The notes: a model not told the origin generated them from the sequence alone. Positions 43,334 through 53,630 are shown, counted from the stretch's first letter. The stretch is 64,000 nucleotides of DNA from Natronorubrum aibiense (GCF_009392895.1 NZ_CP045491.1:143311-207310); one strand, 5' to 3'. Program-made: numbers and translations.

Positions 43334-44449
43334 ATGCGGATCCTCGTCTTTGCGAACACACCCGCGCACGTCCATCTGTATCGACACGCCGTCGATCGGC
43401 TCGAGGCCGCGGGCCACGACGTGCTGGTCTTGACTCGAGAGTACGCCTGTACGACGGACTTACTCGATTTCTTCGGGATGCCGTACCGGGTGTACGGCAC
43501 GCACGGCACTGACAGCTATTCGAAACTCCGATTTGCCCGTGAACTCGGCGGTCAGTTCGTGACGATCGCCCGCGAAGCAGTCCGATTCGATCCGGACGTC
43601 ATCTTCGGTCGGGGACCCTACGCCGCCTACGCGGGAACGCTGACTCGAGCGCCGGTCGTCCTCGTCCTCGACGACGAGCCGGGCGATTTCAACCACACCG
43701 TCTCGCGGCCGTTCGCGGAGACGATCCTCTCGCCGGCGGTCACTCGCCGCGACCTCGGCGAGGACCACTACACGTTCGAGGGGTTCAAAGAGTGTGCGTA
43801 TCTCCACCCCGACGTCTTCTCCCGCGACGAAAACGTCCGCGAGTTCCTCGGCGTCGACCCGGACGAACCCTACGTTATCGCTCGGTTCAACGCACTCGAT
43901 GCGCTTCACGACACCGACATCGAAGGCTTCAGTCCTCACCAGCGACGCGATCTGCTCGAGCGACTGAGCGAGCACGCGACCGTCTTCGTCTCGGACGAAG
44001 GCGGCGAGATGGATCTACGCGACCTCCCTGCCCGGCCGTACGATCTCCACCCTGCGTTGATCCACGATGCGATGGCCGAGGCCTCCCTGCTGGTCGCCGA
44101 TACGGGCACGATGGCCACCGAAGCGGCGCTGCTTGGCACACCTGCGTTCCGCTATCGCGGGACGGACAGCCACGAGTACGGCGAGTTTCAGGAACTCGAG
44201 CGCGCGGGACTGGCCGAACAGTTCGACGAGTACGTCGACGTCCGAAAGCGCTCGCTCGAGATCCTCGCCGATGACGACGCGTCGGCTCGCTGGCAACGGC
44301 GGCGACAGGAATACATCGACGATATGATGAATTTGACCGAGTTGCTGGTTGCGGTTGCCGAAGCTCGCGGGTCGATCGACCGACTGAGCCCGGCGACACG
44401 GCAGACGGTCCAACCCGTCCGGCGGGAAACAGCGCGGCCGGAACAGTAG
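43334..44449 (+). CDS. DUF354 family protein (GT-B / UDP-GlcNAc-epimerase-like fold), paralog 2
   Basis: This is a 371-residue protein, closely similar over its length to the 26546-27664 protein: FANTPAHVHLYRHAVDRL, LTREYACTTDLLDFFGMPYRVYG, FGRGPYAAYAGT, FEGFKECAYLHPDVF, VFVSDEGGEMDLRD and LLVADTGTMATEAALLGTPAFRYRG. The reaction is unknown; the GT-B-like fold and location suggest action on nucleotide sugars or glycan transfer. It marks the right end of the contiguous glycan block. Confidence 0.85.
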   Translation: MRILVFANTPAHVHLYRHAVDRLEAAGHDVLVLTREYACTTDLLDFFGMPYRVYGTHGTDSYSKLRFARELGGQFVTIAREAVRFDPDVIFGRGPYAAYAGTLTRAPVVLVLDDEPGDFNHTVSRPFAETILSPAVTRRDLGEDHYTFEGFKECAYLHPDVFSRDENVREFLGVDPDEPYVIARFNALDALHDTDIEGFSPHQRRDLLERLSEHATVFVSDEGGEMDLRDLPARPYDLHPALIHDAMAEASLLVADTGTMATEAALLGTPAFRYRGTDSHEYGEFQELERAGLAEQFDEYVDVRKRSLEILADDDASARWQRRRQEYIDDMMNLTELLVAVAEARGSIDRLSPATRQTVQPVRRETARPEQ

Positions 44450-44540
44450 ATCGTAGCACGGTTTCTTTGTTCAGAACATCCCGTGTGACTCGTGTCACGT
44501 GCAGATGAAGCAATTAACGCCACGGCAATCAACATCTCCG

Positions 44541-44768
44541 TTAATTATCGTCTCGATTGCGGTTGCGTCGTGGTTGAGCCTTCCTGAATAGCGGCCTCGC
44601 AACTACCGACAACCCGATGAGTAAGATGACAAATGCGGCCCCCAGCCATGAAACTGGCAGTCCGAGGAGATATAATCCAGAGGTTCCGATGAGTGCCAGC
44701 ATGATAATTGCAATAAGGACTAAATGAACACCTCCGAAAGCACCAGTAACCTTTGAATCACCGTACAT
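44541..44768 (-). CDS. Small two-helix membrane protein
   Basis: This is a 75-residue protein with two hydrophobic helices (about residues 15-37 and 41-60) and a basic, Asn/Arg-rich C-terminal tail, RKAQPRRNRNRDDN. The G+C is lower than in the flanking genes. I do not recognise a named family. It starts the block of general genes to the right of the glycan locus. Confidence 0.65.
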   Translation of the reverse strand: MYGDSKVTGAFGGVHLVLIAIIMLALIGTSGLYLLGLPVSWLGAAFVILLIGLSVVARPLFRKAQPRRNRNRDDN

Positions 44769-44984
44769 GTCAAACCATTCATTTTATTTACGTATGTTTC
44801 TTGTGGTGTAAAATCCTATACGGGTTTTGAGTTCAGCACTGATAATCGATAACGAAGCTGTATTACCAATCACAGATAACCGAAGTACCCACTCCTGCTG
44901 GTACCAGTCTGCCTCGAGCCACGAGCACCCGGAGACGGCAAGTCCGGGATGTATCCGCGTCTCCGCCGAGTGTCTAGTCACACG

Positions 44985-45407
44985 ATGTACCAGGATCTGT
45001 TGCTCGCCACCGACGGGAGTGAGGGCGCTCGCCAGGCTACAGAGCACGCGATCGAACTCGCCGCCCAGCTCGATGCGGCCCTGCACGTCCTCTCGGTGTC
45101 CGAGGAGGGACCGCACAGTTCGGAAAAACAGGATCGAATGCGTACTGATCCGGAATCCAAGGCCACCGACGCGCTTGAGGACGCTGAACGAGCAGCCGCC
45201 GATGCGGGCCTCGAGACGTCGACGATCGTCCGCCACGGCGTCGCCCAGGAGGAGATCGTCGACGTCGCCGAGACGAACGCGATCGACATGATCGTCATGG
45301 GTACCCACGGCCGAACCGGGCTCGATCACCTCGTCGTTGGCAGCGTCGCCGAGGAAGTCGTTCGAAACGCACCAGTGCCGGTCGTCACGGTTCGAGAACG
45401 GAGTTGA
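44985..45407 (+). CDS. Universal stress protein (UspA family)
   Basis: This is a 140-residue single UspA domain. The N-terminus, DLLLATDGSEGARQATEHAIEL, is followed by HVLSVSEEG, and the C-terminal ATP-binding signature is IVMGTHGRTGLDHLVVGSVAEEVVRNAPVPVVTV (G-x2-G-x9-G-[ST]). These are ATP-binding stress proteins of poorly defined action. The ATG at 44985 (MYQDLLLATDGS) is chosen over 44949. Confidence 0.93.
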   Translation: MYQDLLLATDGSEGARQATEHAIELAAQLDAALHVLSVSEEGPHSSEKQDRMRTDPESKATDALEDAERAAADAGLETSTIVRHGVAQEEIVDVAETNAIDMIVMGTHGRTGLDHLVVGSVAEEVVRNAPVPVVTVRERS

Positions 45408-45656
45408 GGCTCGCGCTCGAGCGGCGGTCGTCGCTTGCAGCCTGAGATCGACTGTCGGTCGCCGAGCACGTAATGTCGTACTACCCGCGGATACGGCCTC
45501 GATAATTAACCAATCGGCACTGAAACGCCGTCCTATCGTGGTCGCTCGTCGTTCGAGAGTTCCCAGTCGGTTGGTGTCCGAGTGGGACCTTCTACGGTCA
45601 CTGCACTCACTCGCGCAGTCACATCGGTACTCCCCACGAATGGCGGTGAGCTGCCG

Positions 45657-48600
45657 GTGAGTGACGAGTCAACCGCCGCCATTGGTGACGTCCTCCGCGT
45701 GCTCGTCGTCGGCGACTCGAGTGCGGCTGATGCGGCGATGGATGCACTTTCCTCGCAGCTTACGTCGATCTCGCTCGTCAGAGAGCGAACGCTCTCGAGC
45801 GCCGTCGACCGTCTCGCAGGCCTCGAGATCCACTGTGTCGTTTGCCCGATCGAGCCGATGGCGGCCGAGTCGACGCTTCTCGAGTCGCTTCGAGAGCGAA
45901 CCGAGTCGGTACCGATCGTCGCCGTCGTGAGCCACGAAGCCGACGAGGAGACGGTCGAGCGAGCACTGGAGGCCGGAGCGACCGATCTCATCGACGCGAC
46001 CGCGCCACCGCGGCTCGTCGCCACACGGGTCAACAACGCCGCCACACGGTTCCGACTCGAGGGCGCGTCCGATCGGTGCAGTCGGTCGATCCTCGAACGG
46101 TCCGACGCGCTCGTCTGGGTGCTCGAGGAGACGGGTACCATCGAGTACGCGAGTGCGGCCGTCGAGCCCCGGCTGGGTTACACGCCGGACGAACTCGAGC
46201 GGACGTCCCTCCCACAGCTCGTCCATCCGGACGACCGCGAACTGATCGAAGGGACGCTCGAGACCGTGTCAGCGGCCGCGCTCGGGGCCACCGAGCGCGA
46301 GTCGGTACGCCTTGGCCACGCCGACGGCACGTGGCACGTGTACGAACTGACCGTGACAAACCGTCTCGCTGATCCGCTCGTTGCGCGACTCGTGGTGACG
46401 CTCTCGTCGACGCCGACGGCCGGACCGGACGATGGTACTCGGACGGCGCTCGAGCGACTTGCGGAGTCAGTGATCGCGCTCGGTCCGCAGTGGGAGCTTC
46501 GCTACGCTAACGCGGCTGCGAGTCGGCTTTTCGCTCCCGACGTGGACGCAGAGCCTGGAACCGTCGTCTGGGAGCTGCTCGACGACGCCGTCCGCGAGCA
46601 GTTCTACGAACGGCTTCACGAGGCCCGGGCGAGGGACACTGTCGTCGAGTTTGAGGCTGTCATCCCCGACTCCGAGACTCGGTTTGTCGTCTCCGTCCAT
46701 CCCGGCGATAACGGCGTCACCGTGTCCGCGCGTGAGGCACCTGCCACCGAGTTCGGCGGCGTCGATCGGGAGCGCTTCGACCTCCTCGAGTCGGTCGTCG
46801 ACGCGCTCGATGACGGTCTCGCCGTTCTCGAGGGCTCGACGATCCGGTACGCCAACGCGCCACTGGTCGAACTGGGGGGCGAAACGCCGCTCGTCGGCCG
46901 CGACCTCGAGTCGATCTTCGACGCCGAGCTCGCGGCAGCGATTCGCGAGCGAGCACGGTCGCCGGTGGTCAGATGGATGGACCCCGTTTCGGGCTCGCTC
47001 GTCGCTGGTGACGCCCGTCGCCCGGTCGACGTCTTCGTCACGCCGCTGTCCGGCGACGACCGAACGCTCTGTGTCGTCCGCGACGGCCGTCGATCGCCGG
47101 CTGCATCCCTGTCGACGGTCCATCGGACGGTTACGGCGATACGCGACGCCGAGAGCCGCGCTGCCGTTCGACAGTTGGCCGTCGACGCGACGCTCGAGTG
47201 CTCGGCGGCTGATTTCGCCGGCTGGTATCTCGTTGAGGAGGACGTTCTCAGACCGGCAGCAGTCGCTACTCGAGCCGATTCCGAATCCGACGCTGTCGAC
47301 CTCCCGCCGATCGATCGAGCCGGCATCGACGTGCTCGAGCGTCTCGAGGCCGGCGCAGCTGCCGCTGGCGACGCGATCGTCTTCGATCGTCCGGACGTCG
47401 AGTCGGCCCTCTCGCGCGCCGGCATCCGCGCTGAGCGGGTGCTCGCCGTTTCGGTCCCCGATCACGGCCTTCTCGTCGCGACGAGTACCGACCCGATGGC
47501 GTTTGGCGCGCGTACGAAGCCACCAGTCGAAACCGTGACTCGAGCGGCTGCGATCGCACTCGATTCGCTCGAGTGCGGGGTGACGGTCCGGCGACAGCGT
47601 GGTGATCTCGAGCGACTCGAGGCCCTCGTCGCCCGCTGCCAGCAACTTCAGCGGACCGAACGAACGCTGCTGGCCGGTGACTCTCGGGCCGACATCGAAC
47701 GGCACCTCTGTAACGCGCTCGTCGACCTCGAGATCGACGACGTGACCGGTTCGATCGAATTTGCCTGGGTCGGCGACGTCGCCACCAGCACCGATCGGAT
47801 CGCCCCCAGTACGTGGGCCGGGCGTGACGGCGCGTTCGTCGAATCGCTGTCAGTCTCGATGGACGACGAGTCGACTCATCCAGCGGCGCGCACAGCCCAC
47901 ACGCTCGAGCCGACTGTCGTCGCCGATCTCGAGGGCGAGGACCTCGATCAGGCATGGCAACGCCGGGCACTCGAGGCTGGCTTCGGCTCCGTCCTGAGCG
48001 TCCCACTCGTCGTCGACGACTTCTGTTATGGGACGCTCACCGTGTACGCGTCCCAGCCGTCGCTGTTCGACGCCGACGTCCGACAGTCGTGCGTCCACCT
48101 TGCAGCGGTCGCCAGCGCCGCGATCGCGTCGATCGAACGGAAACGCGCACTGCTGGCCGATCGCGTCACCGAACTCGAGGTCGTTCTCCGGGACGAGACG
48201 ACGCCGCTGTCGGCGATCGCCCACCGACTCGAGCGACGACTCGACGTACAGGCCGTCGTTCCCCGTTCGTCGGGCGGTTCGACGGTGTTCTGTACGGTCC
48301 GCGACGTCACGGAGGTGGACCTCGATACGGCTTTCGAGGCAGTGTCAGCGATCGAATCGGGTCGTCTCGTCGGCGACCGGGCGGACGAGTCGCTGCTCGA
48401 ACTCGCCTTCACTGCGTCGTCAATCGCGGAGACGCTCGCGACACACGGGGGCGTGTTACAGTCCGTGACGCCGGTCGACGATCGAACGCGGCTCGAAATC
48501 ACGCTCTCGAGTACCGTCGACGTCCGGTCGTTCGTTCGCATGCTCGAGCGAACGTACCCGGGCACGGAGTTACTCGCCCGTCGGCAGCGGGCTCGATCCG

Positions 48601-48839
48601 ACCGGTCCGTCCGCACGTTCGACGCCGAACTCCGCGAGCGGCTCTCGGAGCGACAGTTCCGGACCCTCGAGACGGCGTACTACGGTGGCTTCTTCGAGTG
48701 GCCTCGCGAGAGCACCGGCGAAACGATCGCCGACTCACTCGGTGTCTCCCAGCCGACGTTCAGTCGTCATCTTCGCCTCGCTCAGCAGAAACTGTTCGAA
48801 CTATTGTTCGACGAACGCGACGCCGCCGACAGTGGCTGA
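45657..48839 (+). CDS. Bat-type multi-sensor transcriptional regulator (PAS/GAF/HTH_10)
   Basis: This is a protein of about 1060 residues. In order it has a receiver-like domain (VLRVLVVGDSSAADAAM; the phospho-acceptor position reads VVCPIEPM, without Asp), three PAS-like domains (ALVWVLEETGTIEYASAAV, VIALGPQWELRYANAAA, GLAVLEGSTIRYANAPL), GAF-like regions with FGSVLSVPLVVDDFCYGTLTVYA, and the bacterio-opsin-activator C-terminus with LSERQFRTLETAYYGGFFEWPR and a helix-turn-helix (IADSLGVSQPTFSRHLRLAQQKL). It probably senses a cytoplasmic signal and controls transcription. The GTG at 45657 (MSDESTAA) is preferred to the GTG at 45582. Confidence 0.88.
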   Translation: MSDESTAAIGDVLRVLVVGDSSAADAAMDALSSQLTSISLVRERTLSSAVDRLAGLEIHCVVCPIEPMAAESTLLESLRERTESVPIVAVVSHEADEETVERALEAGATDLIDATAPPRLVATRVNNAATRFRLEGASDRCSRSILERSDALVWVLEETGTIEYASAAVEPRLGYTPDELERTSLPQLVHPDDRELIEGTLETVSAAALGATERESVRLGHADGTWHVYELTVTNRLADPLVARLVVTLSSTPTAGPDDGTRTALERLAESVIALGPQWELRYANAAASRLFAPDVDAEPGTVVWELLDDAVREQFYERLHEARARDTVVEFEAVIPDSETRFVVSVHPGDNGVTVSAREAPATEFGGVDRERFDLLESVVDALDDGLAVLEGSTIRYANAPLVELGGETPLVGRDLESIFDAELAAAIRERARSPVVRWMDPVSGSLVAGDARRPVDVFVTPLSGDDRTLCVVRDGRRSPAASLSTVHRTVTAIRDAESRAAVRQLAVDATLECSAADFAGWYLVEEDVLRPAAVATRADSESDAVDLPPIDRAGIDVLERLEAGAAAAGDAIVFDRPDVESALSRAGIRAERVLAVSVPDHGLLVATSTDPMAFGARTKPPVETVTRAAAIALDSLECGVTVRRQRGDLERLEALVARCQQLQRTERTLLAGDSRADIERHLCNALVDLEIDDVTGSIEFAWVGDVATSTDRIAPSTWAGRDGAFVESLSVSMDDESTHPAARTAHTLEPTVVADLEGEDLDQAWQRRALEAGFGSVLSVPLVVDDFCYGTLTVYASQPSLFDADVRQSCVHLAAVASAAIASIERKRALLADRVTELEVVLRDETTPLSAIAHRLERRLDVQAVVPRSSGGSTVFCTVRDVTEVDLDTAFEAVSAIESGRLVGDRADESLLELAFTASSIAETLATHGGVLQSVTPVDDRTRLEITLSSTVDVRSFVRMLERTYPGTELLARRQRARSDRSVRTFDAELRERLSERQFRTLETAYYGGFFEWPRESTGETIADSLGVSQPTFSRHLRLAQQKLFELLFDERDAADSG

Positions 48840-49094
48840 CCGCGAAGTCCGAAATCTGCTCAGTGTTTCGACGGGGTATTCGACACTTACTACTGCTCAC
48901 AGATCGGAACTGGCCGGTAACAGACTATTTCTTTCCCCTCGAAACACTCAGCACGAACGATGGCTGAATCAATATAGCAGGTCGTCGCCGCGTCGGTTTT
49001 CTGTATAGCGTCTACGATCATATCCCAGCGGTCGAATCAGACGCTCAATGAGCGAGTTCGCGGTAACCGGATCTTACGACGGTCATCCACTCGG

Positions 49095-49805
49095 ATGGCG
49101 GATCAAGCAGTGAGCATCGAGAGTTCCAACGCCGGGCGAGAGTCGGGCATCCGGTCGCAGGCGGACGGCGGCATCGTAACCCAACTCCGTCTCGACCACT
49201 CGTCGCTGTTCTTGCGCCCGACCTTGCGCCGCGCGGCTGACGTCACCGTCGAACCCGAGTACTGGACCACCCTCGAGACGGGGGAAACGCTCGTCTTCTG
49301 TAGCGTCTACGGGCGTTCGTTCGATCGCTTCGAGACGGCCCTCGAGATGGATCCGACGGTTACGGACCCCACCCTCGTCGATCGCTACCCCGATCGGCGT
49401 GTTTACCGGGTCGCGCTCACCGATCGAGCAGTGCCGTTTATCGCAGAAACGGCGGCCGCCGGCGGGCGACTGCTCGACCTCTCGAGTTCGCGTGACGGCT
49501 GGCTCGTCCAACTGCAGTTCCCGAGTCGGGACGATCTCGTCTCGTTCAACGACTACTGTCGCGAGCGTGGGATTTCGGTGACGGTCGATCATCTACGGCT
49601 GTCGGACGACGACGACGACGGCATCGTTGCCCTGACCGAAAAGCAGCAGGAACTCCTCGTCGTCGCCCACGAGGAGGGCTATTTCGACGTGCCGAGGGGC
49701 ATCTCACAGGACGAACTGGCCGACCGACTCGGCGTCTCGAAGTCGGCTGTCTCGCAGCGACTTCGCCGCGCGATCGGCGAACTCTGTGCGTCGAAGCTGT
49801 GTTGA
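49095..49805 (+). CDS. Bat-type helix-turn-helix regulator (HTH_10)
   Basis: This is a 236-residue protein. An N-terminal regulatory domain of about 155 residues (LFLRPTLRRAADVTVEPEYWTT through LVQLQFPSRDDLVSFNDYCRERG) precedes LTEKQQELLVVAHEEGYFDVPRGISQDELADRLGVSKSAVSQRLRRAI, the HTH_10 module of haloarchaeal Bat family regulators. It lies 255 bp downstream of the large Bat-type sensor on the same strand. Its targets are unknown; members of this family often act near their own gene. Confidence 0.88.
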   Translation: MADQAVSIESSNAGRESGIRSQADGGIVTQLRLDHSSLFLRPTLRRAADVTVEPEYWTTLETGETLVFCSVYGRSFDRFETALEMDPTVTDPTLVDRYPDRRVYRVALTDRAVPFIAETAAAGGRLLDLSSSRDGWLVQLQFPSRDDLVSFNDYCRERGISVTVDHLRLSDDDDDGIVALTEKQQELLVVAHEEGYFDVPRGISQDELADRLGVSKSAVSQRLRRAIGELCASKLC

Positions 49806-50025
49806 CAACGTAGTCAGCATCACCCGACCATTCGCTTTCGGAACGCCTCGAGAACGGATGTTATGCCCAGAAAAAGCCAGACTGTTTGCATCACCGAGGC
49901 TCGACGACATCGCCGGTGATACGGACGTCCGTCCGTCAGTACCGGTGCACCCGCGACCGTCCTGCGAGTGCACCGTGACATCGGTCCAGCGGACCGTGTG
50001 AGTCGTACGACGCGGTTCCGATCGC

Positions 50026-50214
50026 TTACGCGTCGTCTTCGCCGTCGTCTTTCATCGCGCCGAGCTGTGAGACGAGCTCGTCGGTCGAGGCATCGGACTC
50101 GAAGGACAGCTGTCCGTTGTGGTCGTTTTCGTGGACGTTGACGGCCTCTACATCCTCGTCGTCGTCGGCCGTCTGCTGCTGTTGCTCGGATTCGTCGTAG
50201 CTACCAAAACCCAT
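50026..50214 (-). CDS. Small acidic haloarchaeal protein (DUF5786-like)
   Basis: This is a 62-residue, highly acidic protein starting MGFGSYDESEQQQQ and containing VNVHENDHNGQLSFESDASTDELVSQLGAMKD. This matches the small conserved haloarchaeal DUF5786 type as I remember it. Function unknown. It is downstream of, and convergent with, the Bat regulator gene. Confidence 0.85.
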   Translation of the reverse strand: MGFGSYDESEQQQQTADDDEDVEAVNVHENDHNGQLSFESDASTDELVSQLGAMKDDGEDDA

Positions 50215-50381
50215 ATGTTGACATACTCAGCGACTGCTAAAGGTGTGCCGATTCGCAGCGTCTCTGTGGTCTTGGTCCATGATTCGGATTCCCACTCCGT
50301 TTCCGTTATCCGGGTTGGAGCCGTCCCCGGTCTGCCCGCGATACGGACCGCTCACGCCGGTGTTGCGTGTGCGTGTCGATA

Positions 50382-52442
50382 TCACTTCAGCCGCAGGTAC
50401 TGCCGATCGTACTCGGGTTTGCCCTGTCGTGGGTGGATCATGATGAACGATTCCGGCGGCATCTCGGCCAGCCGCGCCGGGAGATCCTCGAGTTCGTTGT
50501 GCCAGCCGACATCGCCACGACGCGGCGAGATGGTAATGATGAGGTCGTCGTCGTCGGTTTCGTCCTCGAGCGTTGGTAGGAGCGTCCCCCAGTCGTCGAG
50601 TTCGGTGAATTCGGCTGTGGCGTCTTCTTCGACGAGACCGAACAGTTGCTCGAACTGGTGGGCGGAGCCCTCGATCACGATGACGGTTAGCTCCGCACCC
50701 AGCCCAGTTGCGATCCGTTTGATGATGTGGACGGACTCGTAGAACCCCTCGTGGTGGTCGGCACCGATTGGGACGACGACGAAGATCCGTTTGGTCGTGT
50801 TGATCGGATGGCCCAGCCGCGAGATCAACACGGGAAGCGAGGACCGTTCGAGCACCTGATCGATGATGCTCCCGAAGATTCGGTGCCGGAACGTCTCCGT
50901 CGCGTCCCAGCCCATGATGATCTGGTTGGCCTCTACCTCCACCGACCCTTGAACGATCCCCGACGCGATGTTGTGGTTGACTCGCGTTTCGGTTTCGATG
51001 GGGACCTCCGCGGCGCTGCCGGCCGCAGCGAGGTCCTCGAGGTCGTCGTTGACTGCTGCAACCTGAGTCTCGGTCGACTGCGTGCTATCGGGCTGGACGA
51101 CCGTCATCACGTGTACCGGCTCGGACTTACTGTCGCCTTTGATGACGAAAGCGAGCTCGAGCAGTCGCTGCTGGAGTGCAGCGTTGTTCGACAGCGGTAA
51201 CAGGATGTTGGGGTCTTTCGCGCTGCCGTCGTCGTCCCCAACGTCACGCTCGAGTGCCAGGTTCGTCGCTGCCCGTTCGGTCAGCCACGGGCTGACGAGT
51301 GCGGTCACGAGCAACAGCAAGACGACGGCGTTGAGCACTTCGGCAGCGAACAGTCCCTCTTCGAACCCGATGAGCGTGATCGCCAGTGCGGCAGCAGCCT
51401 GCCCGGTAGAGAGGCCGAAGATGACGTTGCGCTCGCTCGTCGTATACCCTTGAATCTGGGCGACGAGCCACGCGGCACCGGCTTTCGTGAGCACCATCAC
51501 GACGACGATGAGTGCAGTGATCTGTAGCGTCTCGGGGCCTGCAAGAATCACGCTCGGGTCGACGAGCATCCCCACGTGCAGGAGGAAAAACGGAATGAAA
51601 AAGGCGTTGCCGACGAACTCGATGCGGTTCATCAAGGTGCCGCCCTGTGGAATCAGTTGGTTCAGTGCCAAGCCAGCGACGAACGCACCGAGGATTGCGG
51701 CGAGATCGAGAATCTCGGCGAGACTGGCGGCCGCGAAAACCGCGACCATTACGAACAGAAACTCGAAGTAACTCTCCTGGCTGAAGGTCTGGAAGAACCA
51801 CCGTGAAACCGGTGGGAGAACGAACCAAGCGCTGCCGAATAAGACGACGAGCGCGAACCCGACCTGAGCGAACAGCCAGACGGTGAGTTCGCCTTCGACG
51901 GCACCGGTGACGATCGCGAGCACGACTAACGCGAGCGTATCTGTAAAGAGGATACCGCCGAAAACCGCGGTGACGGCCCGGTTTTTCGTCACACCAAGTC
52001 GATTGACGATCGGGTACGCGAGTAGTGTGTGCGAGGCGAACACCGACGAGAGCAACAATGCCGCCCAGATATCGAGTCCGAGAACCGTATACGTCACGAC
52101 GGTCCCCACCAGAAACGGGATGCCGAAACTCGCAAGTCCGAACAGGGCCGCGTTCTCCGGTGCTTCCTTGAACCCGCGCATATCAAGTTCGAGCCCCACG
52201 GTAAACAGCAGATAAATCAACCCCACTTCGCCGAGCAGTTCGATCGCATCGGAGTGCTCGACGAACTCGAGCGCGCCCGGCCCGATGATCGCACCGAAGA
52301 CGACGATGCCGACGATTCCTGGCTGGCCGAGTCGCTTGACCAGCAAGGGGCCGACGAGGAAGACGGCCATCGCGATCGTAAAGACCAACACCGGCTGATC
52401 GAGCGGTAGCCCGAGGCTACCGGCGACGAACGGTGTGCTCAT
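50382..52442 (-). CDS. CPA2-type cation:proton antiporter with C-terminal Usp domains
   Basis: This is a 686-residue protein. The first roughly 390 residues form about 12 membrane helices of the monovalent cation:proton antiporter-2 fold (IVGIVVFGAIIGPGALEF, LFTVGLELDMRGF, VFASHTLLAYPIVNRLGV, ILGAFVAGLALNQLIP, FFLLHVGMLVD). The remaining 290 residues are cytoplasmic, with two degenerate universal-stress-protein halves (LEDLAAAGSAAEVPIETETR, GSIIDQVLERSSLPVLIS, FVVVPIGADHHEGFYESV). It exchanges Na+ or K+ for H+. Starts at 52463 and 52442 are both possible. It has no visible link to the glycan genes. Confidence 0.92.
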   Translation of the reverse strand: MSTPFVAGSLGLPLDQPVLVFTIAMAVFLVGPLLVKRLGQPGIVGIVVFGAIIGPGALEFVEHSDAIELLGEVGLIYLLFTVGLELDMRGFKEAPENAALFGLASFGIPFLVGTVVTYTVLGLDIWAALLLSSVFASHTLLAYPIVNRLGVTKNRAVTAVFGGILFTDTLALVVLAIVTGAVEGELTVWLFAQVGFALVVLFGSAWFVLPPVSRWFFQTFSQESYFEFLFVMVAVFAAASLAEILDLAAILGAFVAGLALNQLIPQGGTLMNRIEFVGNAFFIPFFLLHVGMLVDPSVILAGPETLQITALIVVVMVLTKAGAAWLVAQIQGYTTSERNVIFGLSTGQAAAALAITLIGFEEGLFAAEVLNAVVLLLLVTALVSPWLTERAATNLALERDVGDDDGSAKDPNILLPLSNNAALQQRLLELAFVIKGDSKSEPVHVMTVVQPDSTQSTETQVAAVNDDLEDLAAAGSAAEVPIETETRVNHNIASGIVQGSVEVEANQIIMGWDATETFRHRIFGSIIDQVLERSSLPVLISRLGHPINTTKRIFVVVPIGADHHEGFYESVHIIKRIATGLGAELTVIVIEGSAHQFEQLFGLVEEDATAEFTELDDWGTLLPTLEDETDDDDLIITISPRRGDVGWHNELEDLPARLAEMPPESFIMIHPRQGKPEYDRQYLRLK

Positions 52443-52745
52443 CGGTTGCTCGACCAACTCCATAGTCAGTGTTCACGTGGTCTCTGACGCTGTGTGGGGT
52501 AAGCCACTGGCTCCGCCATCACGGACAGCATTCGATATCCCTCGAGCATCAATACCGTAATCATCGCCAAAAATGAACGGGTGAGTAATAAAACATATCA
52601 TTCTGAGAACTGAATTCGAATATACGTACATTTCAGACGCTGCCGGCTAATACCGGCCGTTGGACTCGAGACGCCCCGTCGAAGTATCTGTACAAACGCG
52701 CGACGATAGCCACGATTATTATATCGGTGTATCGTACTGCCTCTC

Positions 52746-52973
52746 ATGGGACGATATGGTAACCTCGATTATAGCTTTCTAACCAAAGCTGGGTTCCTGT
52801 TCGGTCTCGGATTGCTGCTTTTCGGTGCAAGTGGTGAGATACTCGGTCACGCCGTGTTCGGTGACCTGCCCGCGTGGCAGAACACGCTGTTCACCTACTC
52901 CGAAGGAGTCGGGCTCGTCATCAGTTTCGTTACGCCCTGGATCTTCGGGATTTTCCTGCCACTGACCGAATAG
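52746..52973 (+). CDS. Small haloarchaeal membrane protein
   Basis: This is a 75-residue protein with two hydrophobic helices (about residues 12-30 and 52-72) separated by GHAVFGDLPAWQNTLFTYSEG. It has the look of the short two-helix conserved proteins common in haloarchaea. An AT-rich TATTATATCGG box lies about 30 bp upstream. Role unknown. Confidence 0.75.
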   Translation: MGRYGNLDYSFLTKAGFLFGLGLLLFGASGEILGHAVFGDLPAWQNTLFTYSEGVGLVISFVTPWIFGIFLPLTE

Positions 52974-53630
52974 TCGAGCACTCGTTTCTCGTCCGAACCG
53001 GTCCTGATGCTGGCCCGTCACGCCAGCAATGCAGCCGTGCTCGCCTGCGACGTCCGCACCCAACGCATTGGGTGTGGGCTCGTTTTCACCCTCACGAAGC
53101 GACCGATGAGACCCAACCGACGAACGGAAGCCGGTGAATATTTTCGAACCAGTCGCTGGTCGAAAAACCACGTTTCGAGTTGGCCGCCGAGATCAGTGGT
53201 TGTGGGTCCATACTCGAATCTTGTCAGCCTGTTTGGTTGACATACTCTGTTTCGAGCCGCGTTTTGAACCATCTCTCGCGGTAAAATCGATGAAAACCGT
53301 ACGTATATTTCGAAAATCGGTCCGAAGGTAATACTGTTTCTGGTGCAGACCTGTTTCGAAATCGACCCGAGATGGCCTGTTACCTGCTAACTACCGTCGC
53401 TAGTAGTCCGTCTATAGTAATGGCGGCAGATGGGGAGGTCCGTATCATGTCCGTGCACCGTTTGCCATCTCGAACAGTCGCCACGGGCGAACAACTACCT
53501 ATGACGCCATCACGTCTGTCACGGGCGACCGTTCGATACCCTCCCCGCGTTCGTTCGAGGTCGAGTTCGAAAACTACTCCGTCGGTCTGTGAGCGTGTCA
53601 CCGAACACGTTCACGGTGGGTGAGTGACCG
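52974..53630. other. Gene-free region upstream of glmS
   Basis: Several overlapping open frames exist on both strands, but all are Arg/Ser/Thr-rich and none is acidic. An AT-rich patch lies near 53280-53345. No recognisable RNA or repeat. Confidence 0.45.

Noticed and set aside
46467..47705. 412-codon minus-strand frame inside the Bat sensor gene
   Set aside because: Antisense shadow; the plus frame has PAS, GAF and HTH_10 features.
53380..53601. 73-codon minus-strand frame upstream of glmS
   Set aside because: No recognisable domain, average composition and no promoter; considered but not supported.
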